Under the pieces are notes generated by a model that was not told where the DNA came from, did no database searches, and saw nothing but the letters and a program-made list of their open reading frames with translations. 64,000 nt of DNA, taken from CBDBGD01 sp965205235 (GTDB taxonomy: Bacteria; Chloroflexota; Dehalococcoidia; Lucifugimonadales; UBA1127). This document shows positions 54,952-62,250 of the stretch, in pieces (the stretch's first letter is position 1; each line of letters opens with the position of its first letter). Both the position numbers and the translations under genes were made by a program. Where the stretch lies: the NCBI GenBank assembly GCA_965205235.1, contig CBDBGD010000001.1, positions 1-64,000 of the forward strand, written 5' to 3'.

Positions 54952-55302
54952 ATGGTACAGCTTGTCGAGCAGAAGTGCGTCGCATGCCGCCGCGACGCCC
55001 CGCGGGTAACCGACGAGGAGGTCGCCGAGCTCCACCCGCAGGTCGCAGACTGGGCGCTGGAGACCGAGGACGATATTCCGAAGCTGTTTCGGACGTTCCG
55101 CTTCGGCAACTTCGGCGAGGCGCTGGCCTTCACGATGGCCGTCGGCGAACTGGCGGAGGAGGAGGGCCACCACCCGCGCATCGTCACCGAGTGGGGGCGC
55201 GTGGCGGTGACGTGGTGGACGCACAAGATCCGCGGCCTGCACCGCAACGACTTCATCATGGCCGCGAAGACGGACCGGCTGTTCGGGGGCGGGCAGGGGT
55301 AG
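54952..55302 (+). CDS. 4a-hydroxytetrahydrobiopterin dehydratase (PCD/PhhB)
   Basis: A 116-residue pterin-4a-carbinolamine dehydratase with the diagnostic AEEEGHHPRI and VTWWTHKIRGLHRNDFIMAA. It recycles pterin cofactor for aromatic hydroxylases or serves in molybdopterin/folate-linked roles. The N-terminus adds CVACRRDAP, a common bacterial feature. AAAGGAGGAG precedes ATG 54952. No aromatic amino acid hydroxylase is in the window. Confidence 0.93.
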   Translation: MVQLVEQKCVACRRDAPRVTDEEVAELHPQVADWALETEDDIPKLFRTFRFGNFGEALAFTMAVGELAEEEGHHPRIVTEWGRVAVTWWTHKIRGLHRNDFIMAAKTDRLFGGGQG

Positions 55303-55324
55303 GAGTCAGCTACAAGCGCGCCCC

Positions 55325-55352
55325 TTGACGAATGGCAAATTGTCCATACAAT
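55325..55352 (+). promoter_or_regulatory. brnTA promoter with overlapping inverted repeat
   Basis: TTGACG (55325-55330), 16-base spacer, TACAAT (55347-55352). ATTGT (55339-55343) and ACAAT (55348-55352) form an inverted repeat over the -10 box, a likely operator for autoregulation by the antitoxin. Confidence 0.55.
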
Positions 55353-55625
55353 ATAGGGTTAGAGTACGAGTGGGACGCTGAGAAGAACGAGGCCAACCTC
55401 GCGGCAGGGCGACCCGGCTTCCAGGTTGTTGAACAGTTCGATTGGGAGACAGCCATGGTGGTTTCCAGCCACCGAGGCAGTGAGATGCGATGGGCAGCAA
55501 TCGGTTTCGTGGGCGAGCGGCTGTATCACATCGTATTCACCGAACGTGGGAGCACGACGCGCATCATCAGCGTGCGCTTGGCAAGCAGAAGGGAGAGGAG
55601 GAACTATGCTCTCCAATGGGCGTGA
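55332..55625 (+). CDS. brnT: BrnT-family toxin (type II toxin-antitoxin)
   Basis: A BrnT ribonuclease toxin of up to 97 residues: LEYEWDAEKNEANLAAGRPGF, FDWETAMVVSS, AAIGFVGERLYHIVFTERG, and RIISVRLASRRERRNY. BrnT folds like RelE and cuts RNA until bound by BrnA. The only ATG (55332) lies inside the promoter spacer, upstream of the predicted +1 near 55359, and no ATG/GTG/TTG occurs just before LEYEWD. So either the promoter or the start is misjudged, or a non-standard codon is used. Confidence 0.85.
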   Translation: MANCPYNIGLEYEWDAEKNEANLAAGRPGFQVVEQFDWETAMVVSSHRGSEMRWAAIGFVGERLYHIVFTERGSTTRIISVRLASRRERRNYALQWA

Positions 55626-55917
55626 GATACACCTCCCCACAGACGAGGAAGAGGCGGCCATCCAGCGGCACATCGCCGAGGACCCGGATGCTGCGGAGTG
55701 GACGGACCAAGACTGGGCCCGCGCTCGCCCTGCCGTAGAGGTTGTTCCGCAGATCGTGGAGCGCTATCGTCGCTCGCGAGGCAGGCAGAAGGCGCCGACG
55801 AAAGCGAAGGTCACGGTTCGGCTCGACGCGGATATCGTGGACTACTTCCGCGGGACTGGCCGAGGATGGCAGACAAGGCTCAACGAGGCGCTGCGGAAGG
55901 TCGCCGACGGATCGTAG
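55606..55917 (+). CDS. brnA: BrnA-family antitoxin
   Basis: A 103-residue antitoxin whose start ATG 55606 overlaps the toxin gene by 20 bases, with GAGAGGAGGAAC upstream. The C-terminal ribbon-helix-helix is VTVRLDADIVDYFRGTGRGW followed by QTRLNEALRKV, the usual BrnA signature. It should neutralise BrnT and repress the operon through the inverted repeat near 55345. Confidence 0.87.
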   Translation: MLSNGREIHLPTDEEEAAIQRHIAEDPDAAEWTDQDWARARPAVEVVPQIVERYRRSRGRQKAPTKAKVTVRLDADIVDYFRGTGRGWQTRLNEALRKVADGS

Positions 55918-55962
55918 GAGCGGGGCCGCTGTTGCGCCGATGGTGTCGGCTGCGGTTTCTGG

Positions 55963-56036
55963 GGTGAGCGAAGGGATTCGAACCCTCGATCTCCTGGGCC
56001 ACAGCCAGGCGCCTTAACCACTTGGCCACGCTCACC
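55963..56036 (-). tRNA. tRNA-His(GTG)
   Basis: Minus strand: acceptor GTGAGCG pairs with CGCTCAC, with the extra 5' G (56036) opposite discriminator C (55963) that is diagnostic for tRNA-His. Anticodon loop CTGTGGC (anticodon GTG), T-loop TTCGAAT. No CCA is encoded. Confidence 0.95.
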
Positions 56037-56070
56037 ATCGCACGGCTGTGCAGTCTACCACGCCCATGTA

Positions 56071-56200
56071 GTCGCTCACAACCGCGGGCCTGTGGCCGGC
56101 GCCCGTATGCGCTACAATGCCGCGTATGTTGACCGTGTTGCGCCGTATCGTGATGCTTGGCGCCGTTTCCCTCGCCGCTGCCGCCTCATCGATGGCCTGC
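56071..56200 (+). repeat. Duplicated promoter plus lipoprotein leader, copy 1
   Basis: About 130 bases match 58789-58920: GTCGCTCACAACCGCGGGCC.., TACAAT, the start codons and the signal peptide through the lipobox (ACGGACC/GTGGACC). Identity is near-complete up to the start codon and lower in the coding part. Confidence 0.8.
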
Positions 56201-58366
56201 GGACCTCCGCCGGACCTGTCTGCGCTCACCCCCACTCCGGCCCCCACCGCGACACCGACGGCTGCACCCACGCCGACCGCCGCTGTCATACCGACTCCCA
56301 CTCCCGTTCCCGATGCCGTACCCACACCTAATCTCGGCGCCACACCTCCGCCGCGCCCTGATACGGTCCCTACACCTATTGCTGGGGCCACCGCCACTGT
56401 CGTCGTCACTCCTACCCCGGAGGTCGTGTCCACAGCCATCCCCAATGCCACCCCTACACCCGGAGAGCAGAGGGCGCTTTCCCGGGACTGGCTTGCCCTG
56501 GTGGCGCTCTACAACGCCACCGACGGCGTGAACTGGAACAACGATGCGAACTGGCTCAGTGACGAGCCCTTCGACACGTGGTACGGAGTCACAGCGGACG
56601 ACAACGAACGAGTTACGGGACTGGGGCTGGGCGAGAATGGCCTGAGCGGACACATACCACCAGAAATCGGTGACCTGTCGAACCTGGTGACACTGGAACT
56701 CAACGCCAACCACCTGGCCGGCGAGATACCACCCGAACTCACCACACTTTCCAAGCTGACGCACCTGGACCTCAGCGGCAACCAGCTGAGCGGCGACTTG
56801 CCCGCCGGACTCGGCGCCCTGCCCGATCTGGCCCACCTGTCGTTAGATTCCAACCAGCTTAGCGGCGAGATACCCGCCGAGTTGGGCGGCCTCTCAAAGC
56901 TGACCTACCTGGACATAGGCGGCAACCGGCTGAGCGGCGAAATGCCCGGTGATCTGGGTGGCCTCTCCAGCCTGATCCATCTGGACCTGTCCGGTAATCG
57001 ACTGAACGGGGAGATCCCGCCGCAGATCGGCAATCTGTCCAACCTGACCCTTCTGGACTTGGGCGGCAACTACTTCACCGGCGGCATACCCGCCGAGCTG
57101 GACAACCTGTTCAACCTGGTTCGCCTCTCGCTCGGCTCCAACCGGCTGGGCGGCGAGATATCGTCCGGACTGGCTGGCCTCTCCGGGCTGACCCATCTTG
57201 ACTTAAGCCACAATGTGCTGAGGGGCCGGATACCCTCCCAACTGGGCAGTCTGTCCAACCTGGTTCTCCTGTCGCTCGGCTCCAATCAGCTTAGCGGTGA
57301 GATACCTTCCGGACTGGCTGACCTCTCCCAGGTGACCCATCTGGATCTGAGTGAAAACAGACTGAGGGGCGGCGTACCCACGGAACTCGGTAGACTGTCT
57401 AGCCTGGAATGGCTATTGCTGGACCGCAATCAGTTGAGCGGTCCGATACCCACCGAACTGGGCAATCTGTCAAACCTCGCCCATCTGTCGCTCGGCTTCA
57501 ACCGGTTGAACGGGCGGATACCGATGGAGCTCGGAAGGTTGTCCAAATTGCAGTGGTTGTATCTGCAGGGGAACCGGCTCGATGGGGACATCCCTGCTGA
57601 ACTTGGCAGCCTATCCAGCTTGGAATACCTCTGGCTGAACGACAACCGGCTAACCGGGCACATACCGGCCCAGCTTGGCGGTCTGTCCAACTTGGTCGTC
57701 CTCTGGCTCGACGTCAACCTGCTGACGGGTGACATACCAGCCGAGCTCGGCAATCTGAACAGGCTGACGGAGCTGAACCTCACCAGCAATCAATTGAGCG
57801 GCCGGATACCCCCGCAGCTCGGCAACCTGTCCCGGCTCCATTGGCTGCTGCTGAAAGACAACCAGTTGAGTGGGGCGATACCCCCGCAGATCGGCGCATT
57901 GTCGAGCTTGACGGTCCTGGACCTCAAGGATAACCGCTTGAGCGGGGAGATACCGTCACAGATCGGTAACTTGTCGAGCTTGGGTACTCTCGATATCACC
58001 AACAATCAGTTGAGCGGCCGGATACCCTCGCACCTCGGCGACCTGTCCCGGCTCCATTGGCTGCTGCTGGCAGACAACCAGTTGAGTGGGGCAATACCCC
58101 CGCAGATCGGCGCATTGTCAAGCCTGATAGTCCTGGATCTCTCGAACAACCGGTTGAGCGGGGGGATACCGGCGGAGTTTGGCGCACTATCCAGTCTTGA
58201 GTCGCTGCTGGTGTACCGTAACAGATTGTCCGGCCAGCTTCCTCGCACCCTGACTGGACTTTCGGCTCTAACGCAGTTCAGTTACGGCGATAACGCCGGC
58301 CTCTGCGCGCCTGACGACGAAACATTCCAAGAGTGGCTGCTCGACAGAGGGTGGGGCGACTGTTAG
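56126..58366 (+). CDS. Leucine-rich-repeat lipoprotein with Thr-Pro linker
   Basis: A 746-residue surface lipoprotein. The signal peptide ends SSMAC, followed by a (TP)n linker of about 90 residues and a capping region (SRDWLALVALYNATDGVNW). About 22 leucine-rich repeats of 24 residues follow, of the plant-type LxxLxLxxNxLSGxIPxxLG. The terminal cap is TLTGLSALTQFSYGDNAGLC. ATG 56126 is preferred to 56117: a TACAAT at 56113-56118 puts +1 at about 56125, so the mRNA would be leaderless. It probably binds surface ligands or other cells. Leader and promoter are shared with the gene at 58845. Confidence 0.88.
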   Translation: MLTVLRRIVMLGAVSLAAAASSMACGPPPDLSALTPTPAPTATPTAAPTPTAAVIPTPTPVPDAVPTPNLGATPPPRPDTVPTPIAGATATVVVTPTPEVVSTAIPNATPTPGEQRALSRDWLALVALYNATDGVNWNNDANWLSDEPFDTWYGVTADDNERVTGLGLGENGLSGHIPPEIGDLSNLVTLELNANHLAGEIPPELTTLSKLTHLDLSGNQLSGDLPAGLGALPDLAHLSLDSNQLSGEIPAELGGLSKLTYLDIGGNRLSGEMPGDLGGLSSLIHLDLSGNRLNGEIPPQIGNLSNLTLLDLGGNYFTGGIPAELDNLFNLVRLSLGSNRLGGEISSGLAGLSGLTHLDLSHNVLRGRIPSQLGSLSNLVLLSLGSNQLSGEIPSGLADLSQVTHLDLSENRLRGGVPTELGRLSSLEWLLLDRNQLSGPIPTELGNLSNLAHLSLGFNRLNGRIPMELGRLSKLQWLYLQGNRLDGDIPAELGSLSSLEYLWLNDNRLTGHIPAQLGGLSNLVVLWLDVNLLTGDIPAELGNLNRLTELNLTSNQLSGRIPPQLGNLSRLHWLLLKDNQLSGAIPPQIGALSSLTVLDLKDNRLSGEIPSQIGNLSSLGTLDITNNQLSGRIPSHLGDLSRLHWLLLADNQLSGAIPPQIGALSSLIVLDLSNNRLSGGIPAEFGALSSLESLLVYRNRLSGQLPRTLTGLSALTQFSYGDNAGLCAPDDETFQEWLLDRGWGDC

Positions 58367-58486
58367 CAGCACAACTGATCGGCGACAAGCGGGCCTAACA
58401 TCTCGTAGGGCGTCAGCGGGCATTGCCGTGAACGCGTTGGTGGGCCCGTCAAGCCTCTACCCGCAGTGGGGTGACGCCTCACCCCC

Positions 58487-58786
58487 CTACCCCAAGAAAC
58501 CGTAGAGCTTGCCGGCGTTGTCGCGGATGATCTTGCGGCGACGCCGCTCGTCGAGGCGGCCCAGGTCCTGCTCGATGGTCGCCTGGGAGTCGGGCCAGAC
58601 GCCGTCGGGGTGGGGGTAGTCGGAGCCCCAGATCGCGTTGTCCTCGCCCACCAGGTCCACCATGTCGGCCAGGATGCTGTCGGTCTGGTACGTGGAGTGG
58701 CCCTGCCGTCGCCAGTACTCGCTGGGCAGCATGGGCAGGTCGACGGCGTGGCGCTCGTCCTCGCGATGGGCGTCCATGCGGGCGAG
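58487..58786 (-). pseudogene. Duplicated 3' fragment of an amidohydrolase gene
   Basis: About 100 codons matching the C-terminus of the intact gene at 60358-61494: MDAHREDERHAVDLPMLPSE, NAIWGSDYPHPDGVWPDSQA and IIRDNAGKLYGF. DNA identity is about 95%. The similarity stops abruptly near 58786, where the duplicated lipoprotein promoter (58789 on) begins, marking a recombination joint. Without its N-terminal metal site it cannot be functional. Confidence 0.85.
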
Positions 58787-58788
58787 CA

Positions 58789-58920
58789 GTCGCTCACAAC
58801 CGCGGGCCTGTGGCCGGGCGGTCGCATGGGCTACAATGCCGCGTATGTTGAACGCAATGCGCATCGTGGTGACGCTGGGAGCGGCCTCCCTTGCCGCCGC
58901 ACTGCCACTAGGGTGTGGAC
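58789..58920 (+). repeat. Duplicated promoter plus lipoprotein leader, copy 2
   Basis: Matches 56071-56200, including TACAAT (58832-58837) and ATG 58845. It drives a different mature protein. Confidence 0.8.
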
Positions 58921-60281
58921 CGCCACTTGACACGGCTACGCTCGCCGCAACTCCGACGAGCGTACCCACACCCACCCCTACCCCCACTCCCGCTCCAACC
59001 CCCACCCCAACGCTCACCCCGGCGCCTACTTCCACATCCGAGCCGACTCCTCCTATGCCCGTGGCGGCACCTGCACCATCACCTACGCCAATGGCCGCAA
59101 CGTCAGCGCCCGTGTCGACCCCCACCCCTGTATCGACGTTCCCAGTATCGGAAAGTAGCGCAGAGGACCTTTGTGCAGCTATGACTTGGTTCAGTGCTCC
59201 ACCGGACCGGCAGCATGCCGTGGCTAGGAACCATCTGTTGGCCCTCAGCAACCTCGATGCAGCCATGGGGGATACCTTGGAGTGCCTGTGGTGGACCGCC
59301 GACGGGATCGACGATCACGAGGCCTCTGCAATCGCGAGTCTGTACGCCATTGCAAAGCTGGACCTCGAGCTTGCCAGGCGAATGGTGGAATACTCCTGGC
59401 TCGTGGACGGCATGACTCTGCGTGAGCAGCAGACGCTTGGCAACCTGGCAGGTATGGCAGCCATGGACCTGGCGTTGGCAAAGATGGCCATGGAATACCC
59501 CGGGCTGACCGATGGCTTTACCGTCTCGCATGGCGAGTGGGCCGTGTTCGCAACGTTGCATGGAATAGCGGAGATAGATGTAGTCACAGCGCATGAGGTG
59601 GCCGCCTTCCCCTGGCTGGCGGACGGCGTGGACGATGCGGAATGGAGGGCTCTCCTACAGATGCTCCAGATCGCCGGCAAATCGCTGGCCACAGTGCAAC
59701 TGGTCATCGCTTTTCCCTGGTTGGGCGACAACGTGGACGGCCCAGCAAGCTGGGGGTTTGACAAAAGGCAGGCGCTCAAAGACATAGCGGAAATTGCCAA
59801 TCATGATCCGCTAACCGCTGAACTCGTCGCATCTCTGCCCTGGGTTGTCGACGGTTCGGACACGGCAGACGATGGTTTCAATCTTCATTCACTTCTCCAA
59901 ATGACGGTAGCAGACCCAGCTACTGCCCGGGTCGTGGTCGCATTTCCGTGGGTCGTCGACGGCCTTAGCGATGTTGAACGGAGGGCGGTTGGCTCAATGG
60001 CACGACTTGCAGCACTAGATGCAGCGAGCGCACAGATAGTGATCACCTTCCCATGGGTCGCCGATGGCTTCAATGACATCGAGTCGTGGGCGCTTGGATC
60101 CCTGGGGTGGCTGGCGTCCCAAGATCCAGCGACCGCCCAACGGCTAGTAGCTCTCCCGTGGGTCCGGGACAGCATAACCGATGCTGAGCGGTGGGAACTC
60201 TTTAAGTTGGCACAACTTGCCTCCGATGACCCCGAACAGGCAAGGGAGCGATTGGAAAAACTGAACGAGCAGTTCGGATAG
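58845..60281 (+). CDS. Lipoprotein with Thr-Pro linker and 35-residue PW-x-x-DG repeats
   Basis: A 478-residue lipoprotein. Signal peptide ends ALPLGC; a (TP)n linker of about 80 residues follows. The rest consists of about eight units of 35 residues with the pattern FPWVADGxxDxExxALxxLxxLAxxDxxxAxxVVA, for example PWVVDGLSDVERRAVGSM and PWVADGFNDIESWALGSL, predicted as helical pairs. I do not recognise a named family. The start is ATG 58845, leaderless as for the LRR gene, since TACAAT lies 7 bases before it. Confidence 0.75.
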   Translation: MLNAMRIVVTLGAASLAAALPLGCGPPLDTATLAATPTSVPTPTPTPTPAPTPTPTLTPAPTSTSEPTPPMPVAAPAPSPTPMAATSAPVSTPTPVSTFPVSESSAEDLCAAMTWFSAPPDRQHAVARNHLLALSNLDAAMGDTLECLWWTADGIDDHEASAIASLYAIAKLDLELARRMVEYSWLVDGMTLREQQTLGNLAGMAAMDLALAKMAMEYPGLTDGFTVSHGEWAVFATLHGIAEIDVVTAHEVAAFPWLADGVDDAEWRALLQMLQIAGKSLATVQLVIAFPWLGDNVDGPASWGFDKRQALKDIAEIANHDPLTAELVASLPWVVDGSDTADDGFNLHSLLQMTVADPATARVVVAFPWVVDGLSDVERRAVGSMARLAALDAASAQIVITFPWVADGFNDIESWALGSLGWLASQDPATAQRLVALPWVRDSITDAERWELFKLAQLASDDPEQARERLEKLNEQFG

Positions 60282-60357
60282 CATCGGCGGTATCGAGCGC
60301 GGCGCGTCCCTGCCCGGATGGCTCCGAGCCATCGTGGAGTGCGCCGGGGAGCGCTGC

Positions 60358-61494
60358 CTAGGGGAGGAAGCCGTAGAGCTTGCCGGCGTTGTCGCGGATG
60401 ATCTTCCGGCGCCGCCGCTCGTCGAGGCGGCCCAGGTCCGACTCGATGGTCGCCTGGGAGTCGGGCCAGACGCCGTCGGGGTGGGGGTAGTCCGAGCCCC
60501 AGATCGCGTTGTCCTCGCCCACCAGGTCCACCATGTCGGCCAGGATGCTGTCGGTCTGGTACGTCGAGTGCCCCTGCCGTCGCCAGTACTCGCTGGGGAG
60601 CATGGGCAAGTCGGCTTGGTGCCGCTCGTCCTGCCGGTGCGCGTCCATACGGGCGAGGAGGAAGGGCACCCACGTGACGCCGCTCTCGCCCAGCACCCAC
60701 TTGAAGTCCGGGTAGCGCTCGCAGGCGCCGGAGTAGATGATGCTGGTCAGGTGCAGGGCGCCCTCAAGCTGCGAGCACGCGTCGCTGACCAGGCTCAGCT
60801 TGGTCTTGTAGGCCGGCAGGTCCTCCGGGTCCGGCTGCCGGATGGAGGGCCGCATGCCCACCGTGAAGTGGAAGGAGACCGGCATGTTGCACTCGCTGGC
60901 TGCCTCCCAGAGCACGTCCCACTCCTGCTGGTAGAGCGGCTTCACCGCGATCGACACGGCGAAGTCCGCGCCCTTCAGGCCCAGCTTTGCCGCCCGGCGC
61001 AGGTCCTCTGCGGCCGTCTGCGGGTCGTGGCTGGCGAGGGGCGCCAGCGCCGCCCACCTGCCGGGGTTGGTGGCGCAGAACTCGGCGGCCCAGTCGTAGT
61101 AGACGTTGTAGACATAACGGGTCAGCTCCGGGTCGTCGAAGCGCATGCCGACGCCCAGGATGCCGTACAGCACTTCGGCGTCCACGCCGTCCATCTCCAT
61201 GTCCTTGAGCCGAAGCTCCGGTGTCGTCGGCCGCGGCGGGCCCTCGTAGAAGCCCTCGGCGAACATGGAGTCGATGCGCTTGGAAGCGCCGCGCTCGGCC
61301 TTGCCGAAGCCGAAGCTCGAACCGCCGAAGACGCCCAGGGTCTTGCCCTCCGCGGTCCACTTCAGCCCCTCGTCCGTTTCGACGACGTGCGGGGCCACCG
61401 CTTGGAACTTGGCCGGCGCCTGGCTCACCCACAGGTCGCCCGGCATCCAGGTCATGTCGACGTGAGAGTCGCCGGAGATGACGTTGTACTGCAC
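60358..61494 (-). CDS. Amidohydrolase family 2 protein
   Basis: A 378-residue TIM-barrel hydrolase/decarboxylase starting MQYNVISGDSHVDMTWMPGDLW at ATG 61494. Metal ligands: the Asp-x-His of SGDSHVD, His in MPVSFHFTVGM, and Asp in NAIWGSDYPHPDGVWPD. It is related to, but not close to, the protein at 45342-46535. Its 3' 300 bases are duplicated at 58487-58786. Substrate unknown. Confidence 0.88.
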   Translation of the reverse strand: MQYNVISGDSHVDMTWMPGDLWVSQAPAKFQAVAPHVVETDEGLKWTAEGKTLGVFGGSSFGFGKAERGASKRIDSMFAEGFYEGPPRPTTPELRLKDMEMDGVDAEVLYGILGVGMRFDDPELTRYVYNVYYDWAAEFCATNPGRWAALAPLASHDPQTAAEDLRRAAKLGLKGADFAVSIAVKPLYQQEWDVLWEAASECNMPVSFHFTVGMRPSIRQPDPEDLPAYKTKLSLVSDACSQLEGALHLTSIIYSGACERYPDFKWVLGESGVTWVPFLLARMDAHRQDERHQADLPMLPSEYWRRQGHSTYQTDSILADMVDLVGEDNAIWGSDYPHPDGVWPDSQATIESDLGRLDERRRRKIIRDNAGKLYGFLP

Positions 61495-61703
61495 GGGTCT
61501 ACCTCCACTCGCTCGGTCCTGCTGCGTGGCGCTATCCTAGCCGTACCGCAACGGGGGCGTCAATGGCCGCAGAAGCGAGCTCGCCGTAGAGCCAGTGGGA
61601 AGAGCCTCCGATGCAGCGTCCGCGCTCGTCCTGAGGCCGTGTCCCTTGTGGGCGCCTGCCGCTCTGGGCCGCCCCGCCAATTGCTCGCATACCACCCCCG
61701 TGG

Positions 61704-61709
61704 TATCAT
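61704..61709 (+). promoter_or_regulatory. Extended -10 element before the NuoE-like gene
   Basis: TGG-TATCAT with TATCAT at 61704-61709, preceded by a short ACCAC..GTGGT inverted repeat (61690-61703). Predicted +1 is about 61716. Confidence 0.35.
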
Positions 61710-61743
61710 GCCGCTAGTGCCGAATTTCACGAAAGGGAGCCCT

Positions 61744-62250
61744 TTGGCGGCCCAGCAGACCGGGCTACGAGAGCAGTTGCGGCGGACGCTGGCCGACCAG
61801 CGGCAGGCCAACGTCACAGTCCTCTCCTCCCTTCTCGCCGTCGAGGACGCCTTGGGCTACATTCCCCCGGAGGCCGTCGAGGAAGTGGCCCAATTCACCG
61901 GCGCCACCTCCAACGACGTCTGGGCTGTCGCCTCCTTCTACACCAACTTCCGGTTCACGCCTCCCGGCCGGCACATCCTGGAGGTCTGCTGGGGCCCCAC
62001 GTGCCACCTCCGCGGCGCGCAGGAGGTCCTGCGCAGCGTCCAGGACGCCCTGGGCCTCACCCACGAGGGCGATACCCCGGACGGTCACGCCACCCTCAAG
62101 TACAACACCTGCCTTGGGGCCTGCGCCCAAGCGCCGGTGATCATGGTCGACCACCAGTTGGTGGGGCGCGTTGGGCCGGAGCAGGCGCAAGGCCTGGTGC
62201 GAGGACTGGATTCCCCCAACGGCACTGCTCAGGAGACCGACGGTGACTGA
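61744..62250 (+). CDS. NuoE-like [2Fe-2S] subunit (24 kDa; FdsG/HoxE type)
   Basis: A 168-residue thioredoxin-fold ferredoxin: LLAVEDALGYIPPEAVEEVA, then cluster ligands CWGPTC and NTCLGAC. It transfers electrons within NADH-linked complexes. TTG 61744 is preferred because AAAGGGAG ends 5 bases upstream; in-frame ATG 61708 and GTG 61717 are alternatives, the latter leaderless. Overlaps the next gene by 8 bases. The three-gene order E-F-(catalytic) fits soluble NAD-dependent formate dehydrogenase (fdsGBA) or an NADH-hydrogenase-like diaphorase. Confidence 0.88.
   Translation: MAAQQTGLREQLRRTLADQRQANVTVLSSLLAVEDALGYIPPEAVEEVAQFTGATSNDVWAVASFYTNFRFTPPGRHILEVCWGPTCHLRGAQEVLRSVQDALGLTHEGDTPDGHATLKYNTCLGACAQAPVIMVDHQLVGRVGPEQAQGLVRGLDSPNGTAQETDGD

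Noticed and set aside
60334..61700. Long plus-strand frame continuous with the NuoE-like gene
   Set aside because: The part before 61700 is antisense to the amidohydrolase and lacks protein-like character.
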